Assembly: GCA_025504975.1 (NCBI GenBank)
Contig: JANUWI010000004.1
Location: 62,001-126,000, forward strand
Reading direction: 5' to 3'
Length of the DNA stretch: 64,000 bases
Source: Plenodomus lindquistii
Lineage: Eukaryota; Ascomycota; Dothideomycetes; Pleosporales; Leptosphaeriaceae
The position numbers and the translations under genes were made by a program. The notes below the pieces were generated by a model. It did not search any database and was not told where the DNA came from. It saw only the letters and a list, made by a program, of their open reading frames with translations. The stretch's first letter is position 1. Each line of letters begins with the position of its first letter. Shown in pieces: positions 22,844 through 31,735 of this stretch.

Positions 22844-24976
22844 ATGCATCAACCCACATCGCCACGCCTGCCAGGGGTACCCCTCCTCCAACTAGATGTC
22901 ACCGGTGCCGAGTACTCACGTTGGAGACGCAGTCTCAAGTTCGCTTTGGAAACAAGAGGGATGTGGAGGTATTGCGATGGTGAAGCCATCATGCCAATGC
23001 CAGAAGCCGGGGCACGATCAAAACGGCGAGAACAGGAGACTAGCACTACGCAACCAAGTCTGCTTGACGAACGAAGGGCATGGGTGCGACAAGACCGCGA
23101 AGTCAGACTCGACATCTATCTTTCATTGACAGAGGAGGTCATGCTGGAGGTCTTTGAGGTAGGACCACCGCTTCCACCATTGAATCTCTCCGCAAAGCAG
23201 ATACTCGAAGCGTTGGATAGACACTTCGCCTCATTCAAGTTCGAGGCGTATCACCATGCCTTCTGCCATTTTTTGAATCTACATATCGACCAATATTCGA
23301 CCATCGCTGAGTTCAACAACGAGTTCTCGACCACCTTGGAAGATTTAGTAGACTACGGTCACCCACTGTCCAACACCCAGGCATGTAGTGCCTACTTGTC
23401 GAAAATGAGATGTACACAGAACGCCTGGGTGGCCACCATGCTTCGAGATTGGGATTCGCACACGTCCGAGCCGCAGATTCTAGACTTGATGAGCGAATCG
23501 CTCCTACATCAACCCATTCGACCCTTGTCTTTTTCTTCGCCGCGCGACCGTCATAAAGAGCTTGTCACGGACGAAACTTATGAAAGTAGCTCGGCACGCT
23601 CGAGTATCGAGGCGGTTATGACAGTTCCTTACGCGACAAGCATCTGGAACAGACCGTCCCATATGAGCTCATCGGCCACAACAGCAGGATCTGAAGTACC
23701 GGTGACAGTGATTCTTCAACGGCGAAATGCAAGAAAAGGGAATACCCCGATACGATCCATGGTACTGGATATCGACCCAGTGAATGGCCATCCCAACATT
23801 GAGCTCATCAAACATACGCGTTCGAGGTCCGCATCGCCCAGATATCCTGCTGTCACGCACCACAACAACTCATCGTCGACTCATTTGTATGAGCCTATGC
23901 CGAGTCCTCCTTTGTCGGATCCCAGCCAGTCTCTACCAACCCTCATCTCTAACAGCATATCACCAATGCTTAGGCGCGTTGTATCGCGCGAGACGCTACG
24001 ATCTCAACTCCTCAGGCCACTCTCACCACCACCTCTATCAGAACACCCAGCGTTCCGGACAGCACTGTCAACCCCGCAAGCCTCAGACAGCACCGCTTCT
24101 GTGCTACCAGCATCACCAATATCGACACTAAGCCCATCATTCACTTCATTCTCTCCACCCTTAAACCCCGCCTTCAATGCCTCGTCCCTAGACCTGCCTC
24201 TCAGACCCTCCTCTCTCGAACAAAGTCAAAGTCACCAACAACGCCCCCACTCCTCCCGAACAGACACATCGCTTCCTCAAACCCCTACACCATCAACACA
24301 ATCTCCTTCTCCAGCAGATCCACACGCAGATTCCGCCCATCAACCCTCTACATCTACTACAGTAACAACAAACAGCTCCACCATCTCCCTCCCCCTGCAA
24401 GGCATCCCTATCCCCTCTTCATCCTGGACCTCCGACTCCATCACCAACCCCACACCCAATACACCCACAACACCCACACCAAGCGAAACAATACATACAC
24501 ATTCCGTTTCTCCCGCGCAATCTCAATCGCAATCCCTCTCACAACAATCACAATCACAATCGCAATCAGAATCAGAATCAGAATCAGAGTTAGAAGCAGA
24601 CTCGGAATCTATAACCGCATTACCCCAAATCCCTATATCACAGACACATACACAACCCACTCCTGCGTTTGGAGACTTTGTCGTCGCACCTGGAATAGCG
24701 AGTGGGATGGGTATGGCTACGGCTGAGGCTAAAGGGGATAAAGCCAAGACGAAGACGAAGAGTAAGACCAAAATTAAGAGTAAGAGTTTGGATTTAAAAG
24801 GGAAAAAAGGGGTCAAGAGTTTGGGTTTGGGTTTGGGTTTGGGTTTGGGTGAGTTGGGGAACGGAGGTAGTACCAGTGCGGAAAAAGCATCGGGTCATCG
24901 GCGGAAAAAGGCATGGAGTATGGGGGTAGATTTTTCGAGGTTCAGTCATTCGAGAGGCGTGAGGGAGATTATTTGA
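22844..24976 (+). CDS. Gag-like protein with low-complexity C-terminus, possibly domesticated
   Basis: Single exon of 710 aa with its ATG at 22844. Residues about 10-215 resemble the Gag/UBN2 fold of copia-type retrotransposons: LDVTGAEYSRWRRSLKFALE, then the GMWRYCDG turn, then helices with LSAKQILEALDRHF and IAEFNNEFSTTLEDLV. No CCHC knuckle, protease, integrase or reverse transcriptase follows. Instead there are about 490 residues of disordered Ser/Pro/Thr-rich sequence, a SQ/SE repeat at about 565-590, a Lys/Thr/Ser-rich basic block (KAKTKTKSKTKIKSKS), and an (LG)5 run. The open frame is intact over 2.1 kb in a genome type that usually mutates repeats, which suggests a selected host gene. 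No function can be named. A Gag capsid remnant with regulatory tails is one reading; a convergent helical fold is another. Confidence 0.65.
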   Translation: MHQPTSPRLPGVPLLQLDVTGAEYSRWRRSLKFALETRGMWRYCDGEAIMPMPEAGARSKRREQETSTTQPSLLDERRAWVRQDREVRLDIYLSLTEEVMLEVFEVGPPLPPLNLSAKQILEALDRHFASFKFEAYHHAFCHFLNLHIDQYSTIAEFNNEFSTTLEDLVDYGHPLSNTQACSAYLSKMRCTQNAWVATMLRDWDSHTSEPQILDLMSESLLHQPIRPLSFSSPRDRHKELVTDETYESSSARSSIEAVMTVPYATSIWNRPSHMSSSATTAGSEVPVTVILQRRNARKGNTPIRSMVLDIDPVNGHPNIELIKHTRSRSASPRYPAVTHHNNSSSTHLYEPMPSPPLSDPSQSLPTLISNSISPMLRRVVSRETLRSQLLRPLSPPPLSEHPAFRTALSTPQASDSTASVLPASPISTLSPSFTSFSPPLNPAFNASSLDLPLRPSSLEQSQSHQQRPHSSRTDTSLPQTPTPSTQSPSPADPHADSAHQPSTSTTVTTNSSTISLPLQGIPIPSSSWTSDSITNPTPNTPTTPTPSETIHTHSVSPAQSQSQSLSQQSQSQSQSESESESELEADSESITALPQIPISQTHTQPTPAFGDFVVAPGIASGMGMATAEAKGDKAKTKTKSKTKIKSKSLDLKGKKGVKSLGLGLGLGLGELGNGGSTSAEKASGHRRKKAWSMGVDFSRFSHSRGVREII
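24520..24591 (+). repeat. CAATCx hexanucleotide-type coding repeat
   Basis: An imperfect CAATCN/GAATCN array within the Gag-like gene encodes alternating Gln-Ser then Glu-Ser dipeptides. It is probably length-variable between strains. Confidence 0.7.
24823..24849 (+). repeat. (GGGTTT)n coding repeat with G-quadruplex potential
   Basis: Five GGG tracts each separated by TTT encode a Leu-Gly run in the Gag-like protein. It resembles plant-type telomere units but lies inside an open frame. Confidence 0.75.
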
Positions 24977-25193
24977 ATTTGGTGGGTGGGTTGTTCGGTT
25001 GTGTCACTAGGACGACCATGTCATTGAGTTCCAGGGGGCCTGGGATATTGAACACATGTAAGACGCGAGTGCCAATCATTATGCAGTCTATTACTACAAA
25101 CAAGGAAAATTGTTTAATCCCTCAAAGATGCTACTCCAGATCATGACTCATTCGTCTACCTCTGACCCGATAGAACTCTCTCAATATCATCGC

Positions 25194-26585
25194 CTACTGA
25201 GTCTCCCTCACCACCTTGTCAACAGCCTTGGCAAAGTAGTCGACGTTGTGCGTGTTCAGACCAGCCATTGAGATACGGCCATTCTTGGTCATGTAGACGT
25301 GCGAATCCTCGCGGATCTTGAGAACTTGTTTCTCTGACAGACCTGTGAAGCTGAACATGCCAATCTGGTCTGTGATGTGATTCCAGGTTCCTGGTGTACC
25401 CAACTCCTCCAGCTTGCTACGGAGTGCCGTGCGCATCTCCTTGATGCGGCCAGACATTGTCCTCAGGTTCGCCTCCCACTCCGCGAAGAGCTCCTTATCG
25501 TTCAATACGGTAGACGCGATGCGGGCACCATAGGCTGGGGGATTTGAAATCTCAGAGCGCTGAAGAATGGCGAGTTGTGAGGCAATGCGGCCAATGGTGG
25601 ACTCGGCATCGGATGAGGGCGATGTGACGAAGTGGAAGCATCCTGCACGCTCGCCGTACAGACCAAAGTTCTTGGCATACGACTGAGCAATGCACAGCTC
25701 GAAGCCCTGCTCGACGAAATAGCGGATTGCCCAGCCGTCTTGAGCCAGGTCGCCAGAGGCAAAGCCTTGGTACGCCGTGTCGAAGAAGGGGAAGTGCTTC
25801 TTGGACCTGATGACGTCTGCAATCTTCTTCCACTGCTCCTGTGTGGCATCGACACCGGTGGGGTTGTGAGCACATGCATGAAGCAAGATGATGCTACCCT
25901 CGGGCGCGCCCTCGATTGTGCTGATCATGCCATCGAAGTCGAGGCCCTTTGTTTGCTTGGAGAAGTATGGATATGTCTTGTACTGGAGGCCGACGTTGGA
26001 GAAGATCTGGAAGTGGTTCGCCCAGGTCGGGTCTGAAAAGTAGACGGTGCGCTCTGACTTTGTCTTGTAGAACTTTGCAAGGAAGAGGGCACCCAGATGC
26101 ACGGCACCGGTGCCGGAGATGGTCTGCAGGCTGGTGACCTGGGTAGAATGTATCAGCTCGCTCAAGTCATGACGTGGACAACAGCGACGGTGTACTCACC
26201 CGCTTCTCCCTGATGGCGGGGCTGTCGCCACCGAGGACCAGCTTTTGGGACGCTGATGTGAAGTCGGCAAGGCCAGCAATGGGCAGGTACTCGTGGTTAA
26301 GGTCTGGGTCATTGCGAAGTCTCTCGTCGGCCTGTTACGAGGGGGAAGGTACGGTCAGCCCATGGGCGCACGTCAAGTTGAGCGCACAAGTGGAGCTGTT
26401 TGGGGGCCCCTCACCTTCTTCACGACGGGCAGGATCCAGGGCTTTGCATTGTCGTCGCGGTATGCGCCAATGCCCAGATCGACCTTGTTGGGGTCCTCAT
26501 CGCGACGGTAGGCAGCCATGAGCCCGAACAGCGGGTCCTCTGGCGCCTGCGGAACCGTGTCCGCGCTGAAGGCGGTTGCTGCCAT
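25194..26585 (-). CDS. Aspartate aminotransferase
   Basis: Model: complement(join(25194..26138,26200..26331,26415..26585)), 415 aa, with introns of 61 and 83 bp. The PLP enzyme interconverts aspartate and 2-oxoglutarate with oxaloacetate and glutamate. Core motifs: VDLGIGAYRDD near the N-terminus, TISGTGAVHLGA, HACAHNPTGVDAT, FFDTAYQGFASGD, and SYAKNFGLYGERAG with the Schiff-base Lys at about residue 257. The C-terminal RISMAGLNTHNVDYFAKAV includes the substrate-binding Arg. The start MAATAFSADTVPQAPEDP suits a cytosolic isoform. An in-frame upstream ATG at 26750 would add 55 Ala/Ser/Pro-rich residues encoded by a CT-rich repeat, giving a possible second isoform. I consider the short form the main product. 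Confidence 0.93.
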
Positions 26586-27175
26586 TGGTGTGATGTGTGA
26601 TGAGATTTGAGAGAGACGGGACTGAGTGGAGGGCGGCGAGGGGGAGGATGGAGATGAAGGTGAGAGAGAGGCAGAGGCAGAGGCAGCGGCAGCGGCAGAG
26701 GCAGCGGCGAGGGATTGCTTGCCACAAACAGCAGAGGGTGGTGCGACCATTGCTGCGGCGTGCAGGCAGGCACTCCCGAGTCCCGCGCTGTTACGTTAGA
26801 GTCGGTTTCACCGCCCTGGCGCACCCCGCAGTCTGTCTGGCTGGACGAGGGGCGGGTAGACGGGGATGTGGAGAACGGGGGGGTTTCCACCAAGCGACGC
26901 TCTGCTGCATCGTCTCGAGCGCCCTCGGGATGGCGCTTGCTTATGAGCGTTCTGATGCATCATGCGGTGCCGCAAGGCCGTGTGGATAAGCCGAGGCACG
27001 CTTCATCACTTAGTCGGCGGCATCATGTCAAGCGCGTCACTTGTGTCAGAAGCCCACACACTACCCACGCCACACGCCTCTCACATGCGGCGGATTACAC
27101 CTACAACAGCCACGGAGCTAGGCTCCACACGGGCGCGACTGCCACTTCTGGCCAAACTGTCCATTGGCACGAGCA
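26586..27175. other. Intergenic, upstream of aspartate aminotransferase
   Basis: These 590 bp include an (AGAGGC/AGCGGC)n hexanucleotide array at about 26660-26712 just 5' of the aminotransferase start. The remainder is the 3' flank of the SNARE gene. No other gene is recognised. Confidence 0.5.
26660..26712. repeat. Hexanucleotide GAGGCA/GCGGCA array
   Basis: Alternating GAGGCA and GCGGCA units, about eight copies, lie in the leader or N-terminal extension of the aminotransferase gene. On the minus strand they read as Ala/Ser codons. Confidence 0.7.
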
Positions 27176-28356
27176 TCAGATGAACAGGTCCCACAACACC
27201 AGCGTCCCGCAAAAGGCACATGTCGCCCAGAAGACTTTTTGCGCAGTGCTGCCTCGCTCCGTTGCCCGCTGTAGCTCCTTGTTCCCGCTCCCGACATTCT
27301 GCGTCGTGTTGAACGAGTCCTCTACCAGCTGGTCAATGTGCGCCGACTGGATGCTGAGATTGTTTGCCAGCGTCGACTGCAGCTCCGAGATCTCGGTGAG
27401 CGACTTTTCCGTGGCCCTGCATACACAATCAGCAGCGCGCATGGGATGGCATTAGGGCCCTACGTACCGCACTTTGTCGAGCTGGTCTTCATACTGCTTC
27501 AGCATGTCCTGGTTCTCCTGCGCAAACAGCTGTAGCTGCTCAGGGTCCAGCTGATTCTCAATCACGCCCGTCGTTGCATCGTCTGCAGCCCGATACGACA
27601 ACGAAGCTGGTCCCACTCCAGCACTACCACTCATGTCCATGTAGTCATTCGTTGACGGACCCGTTCCGCGCGTCTTGTACAGCACACTTTTGCTCTTCTC
27701 CACCTCCCTGAGCAGCCTGATCTCCATCATGTTGCTCTGGAAGCGCCCGCAAGCCTCGAGCTGGTTCTGCAGTGACCATATAATGCTCTCCCTGTGTGCC
27801 TTGATGCTGTTCGCTTTTGCTTCCTCGACAGTCTCGTCGACGCTCTTGGCCGTTATGGCGCCACCTGCTGCCCATCGTCCCAGTGCCCCCAGACCCTGCT
27901 TTGCGCGTTTCCTCAGGGCAACCTGCGACTCGGTCGTCTGCCGTATCTGCTCTGCGTCTCGTAGTGTATTGATTGCATAATTGAGGTCTCGTAGAGATTG
28001 CTTCGCTTGTGCATCGATTTCGGTGCGCTCTGCATCGGTGAGATATTTGGTGTCCTTGTCCTTGTCCGCAGCCGTCGACGGGGCGCTGGTGCGTGTATAT
28101 TGCTTGCGCCGGGGAGGATGAGCCGTCGAAAGATAGCTCTGTCGTATCGACTTGAGATCGCTGTGCAGCTTAACAATGTGTGTGCGCTGGACGTGTCAGC
28201 ACCATGCTTCCAACATGTGCGGCGCGCAACGTGGCCTACAATGCGGTACGCTTCCTTGAGGAACTCGTCCAGGCCTTCGACGCGAAAAACACGGGGCTCG
28301 ATGGGCGGGGCCTCGCGTGCAATCAGCACCTGGTTGAAGACGGGCGTGATGTCCAT
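27176..28356 (-). CDS. UFE1: Syntaxin-18/Ufe1-like ER Q-SNARE
   Basis: Model: complement(join(27176..27416,27468..28186,28240..28356)), 358 aa, with introns of 51 and 53 bp. Exon 1 gives MDITPVFNQVLIAREAPP and FLKEAYRI. Splicing then joins RTHIVKLHSDLKSIRQSYLS, the pattern of the syntaxin-18 N-terminal domain. A helical middle region follows (residues about 90-215), then the SNARE motif at about 255-325 (LDPEQLQLFAQENQDMLKQYEDQL… IDQLVEDSFNTTQNVGSGNKEL). A C-terminal membrane anchor (VFWATCAFCGTLVLWDLF) ends the protein with almost no lumenal tail. Ufe1 is the ER t-SNARE for Golgi-to-ER retrograde vesicles, working with Sec20, Use1 and the Dsl1 tether. Family placement is firm from the N- and C-terminal architecture. 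Confidence 0.9.
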
Positions 28357-29135
28357 GGGGGGCGGGGTCGAGTGTGGCTGGCTGTGTCTATGCCGACACG
28401 AGAGTTGCTGGTGCGCTAGGAATGACGATGCTCGTTAACTTCAATTCTAGAGTACACAGTACAGGTAAGGTACTAGCCAATGACGTACCATCTCGCGTCC
28501 GACAGCATCTCACGCACCCATCTCAGCACCCACCGGACATGACGACTTGTCGCCATTTCCACATGACTGCAACAATGCATGTCAACGTCGTACACGTGTG
28601 ACACAACTACGGCCCAAGCACCTCAGCACCTGCACCGCTCCGGCGCTGAAGGACCCCATCTCTCAGCTTGAGCTCCCGATTGGATACGTGCAATCGAATG
28701 AGCTTGCACTTTGCCTACCTCTTCTTAGAGTTGGGAGGCCTAGTATGTATGAGTACGACACAGAGTGAACCATCTTCAGTCACACTCTTCTCGGATCTGC
28801 GGACACGGGCAAACATCACAACATGATAGGCACTCGACAAACTGCTTGCTCGACATGTCTCAGGCATAAAGTATGGAAGTAGGAATACGATTGGTAGCAC
28901 CGAAGAACGTACATGAGGTAAGCTTATCATTAGGCCTTCCTCTCAGCTCCCAGCCAGCCACTGGCTTGATTGGATGCTGTCTTCTCGTGTTCAAGCACAG
29001 TGTGATTAAAAGCTATTGATATTGGTATTGACCTCGTACCTACACTCTTCAAAAACCACATCTACCCTTCCACTTCACTCCCCAACACTCCAATCTCAAC
29101 ATCCACCTCCCTCCACCCCAACCATACCACCCACC
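28357..29135. other. Divergent intergenic region, UFE1 / secreted protein
   Basis: These 779 bp contain no recognisable gene. The last 100 bp before the secreted-protein start are strongly CT-rich, a usual fungal leader. Confidence 0.5.
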
Positions 29136-29787
29136 ATGCTCCACCTCACAACCCTCACAACCCTCTTCCTCCTCACCACCACTACCACCCTCGCCCTCCC
29201 CTCTCCTCTCCTCCCCCGCGCCGACGAACCCTGCGCACCAACCTCCTACACACTCTCCTCCTACACCCTCACCACCTCGCCAACATCAGCCCATGTATCC
29301 TTCCTCTTTACCTCCACCTTCGCAAACCCTAGTCTCATCACCGACAGCGCTATCAACGGCGCGAGTTGCATCGCCGACGGCGCTGTGATACCAAATAGCA
29401 ACGAGTGTGCAATTGAAGGGCGGAAACTGCTGTTTGATCTTAGAGGACCGCAGGAGGAGGCGTATTATCAGATTACTCATACGTGGGTTTGTGGGGGGTA
29501 AGTTGGAGGGACGCACGCAGGCGTTTTCTTTTTAGTTTAGTTTGCTTCTTTGTCGGTTTTTGCAGGTGCATGGTACCGCGGGATAGAGAATTTTTTTTGG
29601 GGGGGTGCTCATGCGATATGAAATGTTGACTGACAATGTGGATAGGTCTACTTGGATGTCTGGCACGCCTGTCAAAATCGATCCGTTGGGTTGTGTCAAT
29701 GATGGTACGACGCGTACATGCAGTAGCGATGCTCAGACTGTTATCCCACAGAATGTAAGGAAGATTTGTGGTACGCCCACATGTTGA
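29136..29787 (+). CDS. Small secreted cysteine-rich protein
   Basis: Model: join(29136..29497,29646..29787), 167 aa, with a 148-bp intron (gtaagt…gatag). The ATG at 29136 begins MLHLTTLTTLFLLTTTTTLA, a clear signal peptide. A likely propeptide-type LPR follows (PSPLLPRADEPC). The mature chain has eight Cys, including the first soon after the leader and the last as the C-terminal residue (CGTPTC-end). That even number fits an all-disulphide extracellular protein. The chain is Thr/Ser-rich near the N-terminus, with no domain I can name. The stop of exon 2 lies only 106 bp from the convergent Rrn11 gene. An effector or cell-wall-associated role is possible but not shown. Confidence 0.75.
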
Positions 29788-29893
29788 TGCGTATATTGTA
29801 TGTAATTTATTCAATTGAGACGCAGAGGAAAGGGGTATCGATTGCGCCAGATAATTCAGAATAATCACAAAGAGTTGCCTCATTCCAGGTGGG

Positions 29894-31237
29894 TTAAAGA
29901 GACTCAATTGTGGTTTCATCAGCAGTGAGAAAAGTGCTCGTTTCATCCCTTTGATCATCCGGCTCTTCTAGTCGTCGAGCTATCGCTCTAAGCTTCATAT
30001 CTATACTCGCCATTGTTGAAGCCTGTGCTTGGGCACCGATAGTCTCAGCACGCCTGAGAAAGCTCTGAGCTAGACGAAGCTCACGTTGACCGTCGATCAA
30101 GCGGGTAAGCTCCTCTCTTGTTGGGAGATTGTGGGCGTTACTTTCGTCGAACGAAGAGTCCATGTACTGATCTTCATCAAGAGATAGCCCGCCAGTGATG
30201 AGATCACTCAACCAGAGACTTACATGTCCTCGAAGTTGTAGCAGGCTGACCTGCTTGTCGAATGGAGGCGACTCTACGAGGCGATCAAGTCGCTCAGCAA
30301 TCTCCATGGCTCGAGCTAGCTCCTCGCCACGTACAGCCTCTTCTGATGCATCCAGATGATGCGTATCAGGACCAAGTACACTGTCTGCAGATACACTCCT
30401 AGACTTGCCCGGCCGTTCTGCGGCTTGATCTCGCAGCCTTGTCCTGGCCCGCTCACTCTTGCTACGCACCTCTAAAATCCACAGGGAAAACATGGCAGGG
30501 TAGAAGGTGCGTTCGTCAGTAGCAGTAGGTGCGAATCTACGATGGGGATGTTGGACAATCAGACGCTCGTAGTACTCTCGCGCCCGTTCGAAGCCGTGCT
30601 CAGAGAAGACGTCGTCTCCAGATGCTCGGGACGAGTCTAGACCTTGGCCATTCTGCATGGAGGGAGTTTGAGGGTTACGGCGGAGCAGTATTTCGGCCCC
30701 GATTCCCCAGCGGCCGTTGTTGCGTGGATCAACGGGATGGCCACCAGCAACCTGGGTGCGCAAGATGATCCCCCACGCTCTTCCAGCACGGTCGTAGTCG
30801 CCGGCGAGCAGACACGTGTGCATGAGAGTCGACAGCACGTCGAGATGGGTCTGCCGCAACGCCGCCGTCGCGCGTTGGCCGTGGACGGAGCGAATGTCTG
30901 GCTCAGCGTGGACAGCGTACAAAGGCGAGGGCAATGTGGCCATGTCTTGGTGGGCCTTGGCATAGTCGTAGTGGGTGCGAGGTGGTTTAGCAGGTGCATG
31001 GGGAAACGGCGCTGCAGGGACTCGATCGTCTTGCTCGGGCAACAAGCCTGCAAGACGCAATTGGGCTATTTCTGGCAACGCATTGGACGTGGCCTGGGGC
31101 TCTGGCGTGGGGCTGGCCGACGACGCCTCGAGCTGCTCATGGTCGCGTCTGGCTTTGCGCTTCTTGCCGTAGTGGGACGCACGCAACGAGGGCGTCGTGT
31201 GCTGTTCGCTGCGAAGCTGCGAGGCAAAGTGCGGCAT
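29894..31237 (-). CDS. RRN11: RNA polymerase I initiation factor Rrn11-like
   Basis: Single exon of 447 aa starting MPHFASQLRSEQH. The reading frame stays open upstream to 31765, but without another ATG, so 31237 is the best start. Residues about 85-175 match the Rrn11 family: LRQTHLDVLSTLMHTCLLAG, DYDRAGRAWGIILRTQ and WGIGAEILLRR. These form a TPR-like helical repeat that continues through FERAREYYERLIVQHP and TFYPAMFSLWI. The C-terminal half is helical and acidic, with RLDRLVESPPFDKQVSLLQLRGHVSLWLSDL. Rrn11 is part of the core factor (with Rrn6 and Rrn7) that recruits RNA polymerase I to the rDNA promoter in the nucleolus. A basic N-terminal block (YGKKRKARRDHE) could be the nuclear signal. 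The gene is divergent from the RING gene. Confidence 0.85.
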   Translation of the reverse strand: MPHFASQLRSEQHTTPSLRASHYGKKRKARRDHEQLEASSASPTPEPQATSNALPEIAQLRLAGLLPEQDDRVPAAPFPHAPAKPPRTHYDYAKAHQDMATLPSPLYAVHAEPDIRSVHGQRATAALRQTHLDVLSTLMHTCLLAGDYDRAGRAWGIILRTQVAGGHPVDPRNNGRWGIGAEILLRRNPQTPSMQNGQGLDSSRASGDDVFSEHGFERAREYYERLIVQHPHRRFAPTATDERTFYPAMFSLWILEVRSKSERARTRLRDQAAERPGKSRSVSADSVLGPDTHHLDASEEAVRGEELARAMEIAERLDRLVESPPFDKQVSLLQLRGHVSLWLSDLITGGLSLDEDQYMDSSFDESNAHNLPTREELTRLIDGQRELRLAQSFLRRAETIGAQAQASTMASIDMKLRAIARRLEEPDDQRDETSTFLTADETTIESL

Positions 31238-31735
31238 GGCGGGCCTGGGGTGAGGACTGAAGGTGCAGGCGGGGCTGTCCAATGGTGAGGCTGCCGCGAC
31301 GAGGAGCGGTGAGGCTCTGGGGCGGTCGTGGCGACGTGATGGAGCATCCACACAGGACCGGCCCCACGCAGCAACAGTCGAGATTCCGTGAGAGTCAAAG
31401 CGAGGGTTCAGCAAGAGGGAACAAGACACATGGAGTGGACTGAGAGAGGCGCCGACGTCCAATGTCCATGCAAAGGACTGTCTGTACCAACCAAAGTGAC
31501 CTCTGGCCGTCGACGCACCAGCCACATGTCGTCGCCGTTGCTGGTCTGGCCCGACTGGGGAAGGGCTCGGCGGCCTACATGACCGCCTGCCGCCACTGAA
31601 CCTCACCTCGCCTCGCGCCCCGGCAGCTGTGCAGCGCGCAACCTCACCACCAACAACGCCCCCTCCCCCTCCCCCTCTCCCTCCCCTCGTTCTCCTCCGA
31701 GGCGTGTCCTGCTCTGCCCGCCCGCCGCCCGCACC
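31238..31735. promoter_or_regulatory. Divergent promoter region, RRN11 / RING-H2 gene
   Basis: This 498-bp segment lies between divergent starts. The right part (about 31655-31735) is very CT-rich on the plus strand, including CCCCCTCCCCCTCCCCCT-like runs, typical of fungal TATA-less promoters. Confidence 0.4.

Noticed and set aside
24823..24849. Telomere-like GGGTTT array
   Set aside because: It lies in an intact open frame and encodes a Leu-Gly run. Filamentous ascomycete telomeres are normally TTAGGG, so an interstitial telomere is unlikely.
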